A DNA stretch of 64,000 bases from Anniella stebbinsi (taxonomy: Eukaryota; Chordata; Lepidosauria; Squamata; Anniellidae), in assembly GCA_029215795.1 (NCBI GenBank), contig JARDYH010000001.1:181853654-181917653 (forward strand). The letters are read 5' to 3'. The notes beneath the pieces were generated by a model. That model did not search any database. It saw nothing but the letters and a program-made list of their open reading frames with translations, and was not told where the DNA came from. A program made the position numbers and the translations under genes. Of this stretch, positions 57,946 through 64,000 are shown in pieces (within the stretch, counting starts at the first letter, position 1; every line of letters starts with the position of its first letter).

Positions 57946-58389
57946 ATGGCACAGACCACTCTTTTCAAGCGTTGTGTTAGGTGCAGGGCCAAACTCGCCC
58001 TTACAGACGGACACTCTCTTTGTGTCGCCTGCCTGGGGGAGTCCCATATTGTCAAGGCGTGTGCATTGTGCATGAGTTTTTCAAGACAAACTAGACGAAA
58101 CAGGGCAGGCCGCCTCAGGAGCATACTCTGGAGCAAGGCATTGGAGGCCGTAGACGTCCCCTGGCCCATGGATCCGCAAGCCTCGTCCTCTGGGGAACAT
58201 AGGTCGACTGTACCTCGCTCGAGCCCAGCAACCCCTCGCTCTCCCTCCCTTGAGGCAGCAGCTCAGGGCCCTCCGGCTAAGGTCGCCAAACCATCGAAGG
58301 CGGACCGATTGAAGCCGAAGAAGCAAAACCAAAAATCTACTAAGTCCTCGGTACCGTCAGCAAACGCTCGGCGACGACTTCGGACTTGA
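57946..58389 (+). pseudogene. DIRS D gag, N-terminal frame (Cys-pair domain)
   Basis: ATG at 57,946 gives a 147-residue frame. Three C-x2-C pairs lie at residues 10/13, 26/29 and 39/42 (KRCVRCRAK, SLCVACLG, KACALCMS), suggestive of a zinc-binding module. They are followed by a basic helix (RQTRRNRAGRLRSILWSKAL) and a Lys-rich tail (SKADRLKPKKQNQKSTK). The equivalent region occurs in copies A and B. The TGA at 58,387 is bypassed by a one-base change of frame into the next segment, so gag is interrupted here either by mutation or by a sequence error. Confidence 0.8.
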
Positions 58390-59290
58390 CTCCGACACAC
58401 CCCACAACTACGACATCAATACCGACACCGACCGGGACTTCGGCATCAAAAAGGGCTTCGGCATCGAAAGGGGCTTCGGTATCGACACACTCCCCATCGA
58501 TCTCGGAGCCGACGGCGAGGTCGGCCTCGGCATCGAAGACGGCGTTACCGAGGAAATCCTCCTCGACATCGGCGATACTGTCGTTACCGTCCCCCTCACC
58601 GCCGGCACAGTCTACTGCCTCATTGAGGCAGAAGCAACCTTCATTACCGAGGGCCCGGTCTACCTCGGGATCTCCAATACCGAGGTCGCTATTGACCACA
58701 TCGGTACCTACAACTTCTTTAAGATCACCTACAGTGTCGCCTCTCCTTCTCCACGAACTTCCGGTTTCGGCACCACTGTCGCCACCTATTGAAGTTCTTT
58801 CCGATGTGGAAATCCTGGTTGGTGACGCACAGGAACCGCATTCTCCATCTCGCTCGTGGACTCCACTTTCCCAACTGTCACGCCATGCATCAGGATCCAG
58901 TCACCACCATTCTCGGTCCCGTTCTCAGTCCCGCGACTGGGATAAGTACTCGGACCGCTCCCGACACTCTTTGAGATCCTTGGTACGTTCGCACCACACC
59001 ATGCCCCGTTACCGCTTTGATTCGTACACCGGACAGAGATTGGGAAGCCAATCTCAGCAGCTGCCGCCGCCTCAACTACACCCCATGTTACAGCAAGCTG
59101 CCTCCTCTGCACCACGACGCCGCGCGTCCGCTACCGTTACTTCGGTTGTGTTACCTGACTTACCCACTCCTTCATCTCCTCAGTCCATCGAGGACTATGC
59201 CTCAGAGACGTCTTCGGTAGCGTCAGCAGCGCCGTCGGTACCGTCCCCGCCTGATGGAGTGTGTACCACTGACTGCGCTTCTCCCTGTGG
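58390..59290 (+). pseudogene. DIRS D gag, Ser/Thr-rich middle
   Basis: A continuous frame of repeated TPTGTSASKRASASKGAS-like units: Ser, Thr, Pro and Ala dominate. It continues with an SRSRSQSRDWDKYSDRSRHS stretch and SSPQSIEDYASETSSVASAA. The last block aligns with PQSVEDYISDSTS of copy B, showing true gag frame. Beyond about 59,250 homology moves to another frame. Low complexity makes the protein function unclear; RNA binding is a guess. Confidence 0.7.
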
Positions 59291-59580
59291 AGCTGGGCAC
59301 CTTTTCAGAACAGATGATGCGGATGGCGCAGTCGCTGGGCATAGAGCATCAGCAACCACAGGAACCCGTCGAAGATAGGATCTTTGACGTGATGTACACT
59401 GACCCCACTCCTCAGCTTACGTTGCCTATGGTCCCGACGCTTCTTAAGACCTTAAAGCAAGCCTGGCCTAACCCGTCCTCAATGGGTCAAACATCAAAAC
59501 GTCTGGAGGCGCTATACAAGGTAAAGGAGTCGGATGCCCGTTCCTTTTCCTCCATCCAAAACCTAATTCTATTGTTGTAG
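59254..59580 (+). pseudogene. DIRS D gag, capsid-like part 1
   Basis: Frame shifted relative to the Ser-rich part; encodes ELGTFSEQMMRMAQSLGIEH, VEDRIFDVMYTD and LLKTLKQAWPNPSS, with copy B equivalents (QMAQSLGIDRQQP; PISKCLECLNKVQEKD). It ends in TAG at 59,578, about 60 bases before the following frame takes up the homology. Confidence 0.7.
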
Positions 59581-59589
59581 AGGCATCTC

Positions 59590-60254
59590 AAGGCCGCTCG
59601 AGTAAAAGTCATTCGGCACCTACTGATAAGGAGGGCCGTAAATTGGACACTGTGGGGAGAAAAGTCTACTCCTCAGCAGCTCTGGTCGCCAAGATTGCTA
59701 ACTACCAGGCCATGATGGCCCACTACCAGCTGTTTTTATGGGAGAAAGTGTCATCTTTAACAGACTACCTACCAGACGACAAAAGAGAGTTAGCAAGGGT
59801 TTTCCAATCCGAGGCAATCCGCTTCTCCAAACAGGAGCTTACTACTTCACGACACCAGACTGATGCCGCCTCCAAAGCTTTGGTGGCAGCAGTGACACTC
59901 CGACGCCATGCATGGCTCCGATCCACATCACTTCCACAAGAAACCCGTGGGAGAATTGAGAACCGCCCCTTTGACGGGGAAGGCCTCTTTAATTCTACAA
60001 CTGATGCCACGATGGATACTATCCATAAAGCCAAAGTAACGGCTCGGAAGATGGGTTTTAATGCCACAGCACAATCTTCTTTTTGGCCACGCAAGTGGTA
60101 CAGACCGGTAACCTACCAACCCCGTCAACAGCAAGACTGGCAGCAGCGCCCTCAACAGTCGCAGGCAACCTCGCAATACCAACCCAGGAAGCCCTCCTCA
60201 CGTTTCCGTCAACCACGCTCTAGGGCTGATTCGGCTCCCAAGCGTCGCCTTTGA
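59590..60254 (+). pseudogene. DIRS D gag, capsid-like part 2 and Gln/Arg tail
   Basis: Encodes GRKVYSSAALVAKIANYQAM, LFLWEKVSSLTDYLPDDKRE and FDGEGLFNSTTDATMDTIHK, then a Gln/Arg-rich tail QPRQQQDWQQRPQQSQ...RFRQPRSRADSAPKRRL. The basic tail could bind nucleic acid. A TGA at 60,252 closes gag; pol begins a few bases later in another frame. Confidence 0.75.
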
Positions 60255-60270
60255 CTTCGCCCACATCTTC

Positions 60271-61240
60271 ATGGAGCACAGACGGTTTGGAAACATCCTC
60301 TCGCAATTCCAAAACGCCTGGGCGACAATAACAACAGACAGTTGGGTACTACCTATCATAACTGGAGGCTACAAAATAGAGTTTCGAGTCCTCCCTCCTC
60401 TGGGCGCCGTAAGAGTGACCCCACCCTCACCAACCTTATTACAAGAAGTCAAAACCCTTCTGCAAAAAGGGGCGATCGTAAGGGTCCCACCATCTCGCCT
60501 ACACGAGGGATTCTATTCAAGATACTTTACGGTCCTTAAGAAGGACGGGGGTCTCCGCCCTATTATAGATCTCAGGCGTCTCAACAAATTCATAAAAACG
60601 AAAAAAATTTGGATGATAACGTTAGCCTCGGTCCTACCGTTACTCAGGAAAAATAGGTGGTTCATGTTAATCGACCTCAAGGACGCCTATTTCCACATTG
60701 CCATCCATCCATCACACCAGAAATTTCTCCGGTTCGTAATAGGCAGTCAAGCTTTCCAATTTGCTGTCCTACCTTTTGGCTTAAAGATGGCCCCCAGAGT
60801 ATTCACCAAGTGCATGGGGGCGGTCTGCGCTCACCTACAGTCGTCGGGACTGGAACTGTTCCCTTACCTGGACGACTGGCTGATTGTTTCACCCTCCAGG
60901 GACCAGGCACTCGCAGACATCCACCAGGTGACTCAAACTCTCCGCTCGCTGGGCCTACAGATAAACAGGGAGAAATCAATTTTTCAGCCGGCTCAAACAA
61001 TCCAGTTTATAGGAGTCCTCTTAGACTCTACTACAGGCAGAGCGTATCTCCCCCGAGACAGAGCGGTTGTCCTCCGGGCCCTAGCATATTGTGTTCAAAG
61101 CAGTTATCAGCCGACAGCGCTTACCATCCTACGATTGCTGAGACTGATGGCAGCGTCGGTCTTTGTGGTTCGCTGGGCTCGGCTCCACATGCGCCCACTA
61201 CAACAGCTGCTTTTAAGTTTTTACGATCCAACGCAAACTC
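60271..61240 (+). CDS. DIRS D reverse transcriptase domain
   Basis: About 320 codons without interruption. Motifs in order: FYSRYFTVLKKDGGLRPIID, LIDLKDAYFHI (motif A, Asp at 60,673), FAVLPFGLKMAPRVFTK (motif B) and LFPYLDDWLIVS (YxDD box, both Asp at 60,871 and 60,874), then LGLQINREKS and the IGVLLDSTTG block. This is the polymerase that copies element RNA. All catalytic residues are present, but the downstream RNase H is out of frame after about 61,236, so a complete pol polyprotein is not encoded. Confidence 0.88.
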
Positions 61241-61650
61241 CATGTCACCATTCCTCCGATGGTGGGGAATTCTCTGAAATGGTGGACGAACCCCTCACAG
61301 TTTCTCCCAAGGCATGCCATTTGTCAGCCAAGGACCTTCCCGTGTACTCACGACGGTTGCGTCTCTCCAGGGTTGGGGGGCTCACTGCAAGGATCTAACA
61401 ATACAAGGCAAATGGTCACCTTCGGAGAAGCGACTCCACGTAAACCTTCTCGAACTCCTTGCAGTGAAGAGAGCTCTTCACGCATTCCAATTCCACCTAC
61501 AGGGCCACCATGTTCAGGTGTTGACGGACAACACCACAACGGTATGGTACCTGAACAAAGAGGGAGGGACACGCTCTCCCCCCTTGCTAAACCTGACCAG
61601 GGACATTCTCCTCTGGGCGATTCCAAGACGGATTCGCATCTCTGTCTTGG
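61236..61650 (+). pseudogene. DIRS D RNase H domain (frameshifted, catalytic Asp lost)
   Basis: Homology passes through three frames: PPMVGNSLKWWTNPSQFLPR, then LTTVASLQGWGAH, then LHVNLLELLAVKRALHAFQF and LTDNTTTVWYLNKEGGTRSP. The first motif should read TDAS, as copy B does (DAS also in A), but codon 61,356-61,358 is GTT (Val). The second Asp (TDN) and the Glu of LEL are present. RNase H removes the RNA template; this copy is probably inactive for it. Confidence 0.82.
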
Positions 61651-62151
61651 AATCGCCAATCGGGCACAGACAACATCAGAGCGGATGCCCTCAGCCGGAC
61701 ATTCACAGACACCCACGAGTGGCAACTGTCGTCAAGAGTCTTGGATCACCTCTTTGCTCGTTGGGGCATTCCGGATCTGGATCTCTTTACGACACAGGAA
61801 AACGCAGTCTGTCCAGCCTTTTGCTCCAGGGCGGGGATAGGGACTGCGTCGTTAGGGGACGCGTTCACCCACAATTGGTCGAGCGGCCTCATCTACATCT
61901 TCCCTCCGTTTCCCCTGATCGGCCGCGTCATCACCAAGATTCTGCGCCAAAGGACCAATGCCATTGTCATAGCACCTTGGTGGCCGAGGCAGCCTTGGTT
62001 CACCACCCTTCTGAGACTAGCCAACCAGCAAACGTGGCGGCTTCCATCCATTCCGGACATACTGTCACGGGCGGACGGCCAGATACTCCACCCAGATCCC
62101 TCCACTCTAAAGCTCACGGCATGGAGAATCCTGCCCAGTGGCCCAACGTAG
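61650..62151 (+). pseudogene. DIRS D methyltransferase-like domain
   Basis: After a frame change near 61,640 the homology reads GTDNIRADALSR (end of RNase H) and continues with HLFARWGIPDLDLFTTQENA, GDAFTHNWSSGLIYIFPPFP, NAIVIAPWWPRQPWFTTLLR and a TAG at 62,149. DIRS1-type elements carry a Dam-like N6-adenine methyltransferase relative at this place; the PPF of YIFPPF sits where DPPY would be. No activity is known for it. The frame itself is open for more than 165 codons. Confidence 0.75.
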
Positions 62152-63167
62152 CCATATCGCCGGAAGTCCAAACTATCCTGGAGTTGGCCAGAAAGCCCAC
62201 TACCAGGGCGTCCTATTGGAAAAAATGGGACAAGTTTCGAACGTTCGCACTAGCTAATGGTTTCGACCATTCCTCGGGAACCATTTCGGACATCCTCAGT
62301 TTCCTTTATTCGTTACATGCCTCAGGCCTGAGGCCAGCATCCATAAAACTGTATCTTGCCGCTATCTCTGTGAACCACGATTTTATCAATGGGTTTTCGG
62401 TGTTCACACTCCCACTGTCCAAAGCCTTTCTTAAAGGGCTCCACAACATGTCCCCTCCCTTTCGCCCGGTGGTACCTCAATGGTCCCTTTCTCTAGTCCT
62501 AAGTGTGCTGACAACCAAACTTTTCGAACCGTTAGCTACAGTTGATATTCGTCTACTAACCTTTAAAACGGTATTTTTGGTAGCCATTACCTCTGCTAGG
62601 CGAGCATCAGAGCTCGCTGCATTAGTCGTGGACCCGCCATATACCCAGTTTTTCAAGCATAAAGTTGTCCTATGGACAGGACCAACGTTTACACCTAAAG
62701 TAACATCCAGTTTTCACCTTAACCAGGATATTGTCCTGCCTACGTTTTTCACCGCATCTACAGACCCACTGTGTTCAACGTTACATGCCTTAGATGTTCG
62801 CCGTGCCTTGGCTTTTTACAAGTCCCGATCAGAAGCATATCGTAAGTCCAGACAACTTTTTGTCTGCTACGGTGGAAGAAACAAGGGATTGCCGGTCTCA
62901 GCTCAACGCCTATCCGGGTGGATCGTAGACACGATTCGGCTCGCCTATCAGCTCATTGGGAAAGAACTTCCGCCTGCAGTAAAAGCACACTCCACTCGAG
63001 GTCAAGCTGTCTCCACAGCCTTGTTACATGGAGCCTCAATCCCTGACCTTTGTAAGGCGGCAACTTGGTCTAATGCTTCCACTTTTGTTAAGCATTATAG
63101 GTTGGACGTCAGAGCTCGCCAGGACTGCTCGTTTGGCAGAGCTGTTCTATCGTCCATCTGTCAGTAA
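62121..63167 (+). CDS. DIRS D tyrosine recombinase, 348 aa, apparently intact
   Basis: ATG at 62,121 overlaps the end of the methyltransferase frame by 31 bases in a different frame, the usual DIRS arrangement. The enzyme should recombine the circular element DNA into the genome without target duplication. The N-terminal core-binding region (SPEVQTILELARKPTTRASY) is followed by the catalytic tetrad: Arg in TSARRASEL (about residue 160), AHSTRGQ (His 290, Arg 293), Trp 316 in ATWSNAS, and the nucleophile Tyr 326 in KHYRLDV. No stop or shift is seen. The longer upstream open frame in the same phase is mostly out of frame for pol. Codon quality suggests recent function. Confidence 0.9.
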   Translation: MENPAQWPNVAISPEVQTILELARKPTTRASYWKKWDKFRTFALANGFDHSSGTISDILSFLYSLHASGLRPASIKLYLAAISVNHDFINGFSVFTLPLSKAFLKGLHNMSPPFRPVVPQWSLSLVLSVLTTKLFEPLATVDIRLLTFKTVFLVAITSARRASELAALVVDPPYTQFFKHKVVLWTGPTFTPKVTSSFHLNQDIVLPTFFTASTDPLCSTLHALDVRRALAFYKSRSEAYRKSRQLFVCYGGRNKGLPVSAQRLSGWIVDTIRLAYQLIGKELPPAVKAHSTRGQAVSTALLHGASIPDLCKAATWSNASTFVKHYRLDVRARQDCSFGRAVLSSICQ

Positions 63168-63211
63168 CACATCAGCGTGCCTACCCTCCTCCGGTAAGTA
63201 GCTTGTTACTC

Positions 63212-63306
63212 GCCCATATGTGTGATGCACAGAGACCACGAAGAAGAAATGCAGGTTGCTTACCTGTAACCGTAGTTCTTTGAGTGGTCATCTGTGCAGT
63301 CACACA
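63212..63306 (+). repeat. DIRS D internal complementary region
   Basis: 63,212-63,248 is the reverse complement of the first 37 bases of the element (57,611 onward). 63,249-63,306 is the reverse complement of the last about 57 bases (ending 63,625). The two halves abut at CGAAGAAGAA|ATGCAGG, i.e. a picture of the joined ends of a circular form. In DIRS replication models this serves as template to complete the ends. Confidence 0.93.
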
Positions 63307-63442
63307 ACCCGCCCACCGTCCCCTCTTGGCATCGCTTTTGTGATTGTCAAGAGGCTCTTCGAGCATGCTCATATTTATTAGCTTCTTCTAATATGTTTTT
63401 ATTCTATCGTCTTACCTTGGTCGCGAGGCCTAGCGGTCTCAT

Positions 63443-63625
63443 AGAACTGAGGTAGGCGGGAACCCTGAGCATGCGCGATAGGGCAGTGGGGGGAGGGGTT
63501 CCCGCCAAAATCTAAGCTAGCTAAGGAAGTTTTCCCGAAGCGGGCTCGGCGTCAGCACGAGCCCATATGTGTGACTGCACAGATGACCACTCGAAGAACT
63601 ACGGTTACAGGTAAGCGACCTGCAT
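63443..63625 (+). repeat. DIRS D right inverted terminal repeat with 27-base extension
   Basis: 63,443-63,598 is the inverted partner of the left ITR. 63,599-63,625 (ctacggttacaggtaagcgacctgcat) has no partner in the left ITR but is present in the internal complementary region, so it is a true part of the element. The extension includes CAG|GTAAGC, a strong splice-donor match. Confidence 0.9.
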
Positions 63626-63650
63626 TTCCCCACCCCGGCCTAGATGCTGA
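63626..63650. repeat. Palindromic repeat, right remainder after DIRS D
   Basis: ttccccaccccggcctag continues the repeat cut at 57,610. Confidence 0.65.
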
Positions 63651-63837
63651 TACATCTGACCCACATGTCTGCAACACGAAGCATATTTGTCATGTGGAAA
63701 CTCCCAATAGAAGCGTTTCAGCTCCAGGAGTAGAAGCCTTCAGGAATGTCTAGAGCTGGGGTACAAAATTTCTGTGAACTTCCACATGGCCATACAGAAG
63801 CAGGCAGGTTATGGATAAGTTAATGCAGGGGGAAGCA

Positions 63838-63950
63838 ACCTGGTGCCCTCCAGATGTTTTGGGCTGCAGCTCCCATAAATTCCAGCCAATATGGCCAATG
63901 GTCAGGGATTATGGGTGTTGAAGTCCAAAACATCTGGAGGGCACCAGATT
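63838..63950. repeat. Palindromic repeat (actacaactcccat family)
   Basis: tggtgccctccagatgtttt ... ccaatatggccaatggtcag ... aaaacatctggagggcacca: nearly perfect complementary arms of about 22 bases. Same family as 7,050 and 57,508. Confidence 0.75.
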
Positions 63951-64000
63951 GCCTACCCATGAGATAATGTATGCAGTACCCCTCAGTACCTTGAAGATGG

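Larger units (their letters stand above)
57611..63625 (+). mobile_element. DIRS retrotransposon copy D, full length, with ITRs and internal complementary region
   Basis: Order: left ITR, leader, gag (58-60 kb), RT, RNase H, methyltransferase-like domain, tyrosine recombinase, internal complementary region, right ITR. DIRS elements copy through RNA and are thought to integrate a circular DNA with a tyrosine recombinase, leaving no target duplication. That is what is seen: flanks GAGTCACAGG and TTCCCC join to a known repeat. Total length 6,015 bases. ITRs are nearly identical, so the insertion looks young. It lies in sense orientation in the NSD2 intron after the PHD2 exon. gag and pol contain several small frameshifts; the recombinase does not. 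Confidence 0.93.

Noticed and set aside
61314..62120. First part of the 617-codon open frame leading into the recombinase
   Set aside because: Only its beginning (RNase H) matches homology; from about 61,640 to 62,120 the true coding frame is a different one, so the recombinase start was set at ATG 62,121.
62121..63167. Phage or bacterial integrase contamination
   Set aside because: The recombinase is embedded in a complete DIRS structure inside a vertebrate intron, with diverged relatives elsewhere in the window.
57611..63625. Endogenous retrovirus
   Set aside because: No LTRs, no protease or DDE integrase and no envelope; ends are inverted and the integrase is a tyrosine recombinase.
1..64000. 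tRNA, rRNA and CRISPR arrays
   Set aside because: None recognised on either strand; tandem repeats are simple microsatellites only.

Overview
The window is vertebrate genomic DNA from inside one large protein-coding gene. Ten clean, phase-consistent exons on the + strand (6,248-57,405) encode the middle of NSD2 (WHSC1/MMSET), an H3K36 methyltransferase: the first PWWP domain, a basic linker, the HMG box, a long Ser/Lys-rich linker and the first two PHD fingers. The 5' coding exon lies upstream of the window. The remaining PHD fingers, PWWP2 and the SET domain lie downstream. No other host gene is recognisable. The repeat content points to a squamate reptile: CR1/L3 LINE ends, L2 LINEs with (ATT)n tails, MIR, several palindromic DNA transposons and DIRS tyrosine-recombinase retrotransposons. 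I cannot name the species.

Layout. 1-6,247 is intron holding a CR1 scrap, an old internally deleted DIRS copy (A, 1,254-4,281) split by a hAT-like element, and a reversed L2. 6,248-8,820 carries the PWWP exons and the long linker exon. 14,312-24,586 carries the HMG exon and four linker exons, separated by introns with MIR, CR1/L3 and TIR elements. A 27-kb intron (24,587-51,694) is the main repeat sink: a degraded but end-to-end DIRS copy (B, 25,703-31,064) invaded by an L2 tail and a CR1, then L2 and CR1/L3 copies and nested insertions including an isolated DIRS terminal repeat (45,426-45,569). 51,695-57,405 carries the acidic/Ser exon and PHD1-PHD2.

The last intron holds the most interesting object, a complete DIRS element (D, 57,611-63,625) with inverted terminal repeats, an internal complementary region joining both ends, gag, RT-RNase H-methyltransferase and an apparently intact 348-residue tyrosine recombinase. 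It interrupts an older palindromic repeat at a TT dinucleotide with no target-site duplication, so its empty site can be inferred. Its gag and pol reading frames are broken by several small shifts, and one catalytic Asp of RNase H is replaced by Val. It is therefore a young-looking but probably non-autonomous copy that might still supply active recombinase.

Other points of note are a GC-AG intron after the PHD1 exon, a candidate short-isoform terminal exon after the HMG exon, a TIR family with three copies, and key-residue losses in the older DIRS copies. All functional statements on retroelements come from reading motifs; no database search was possible.
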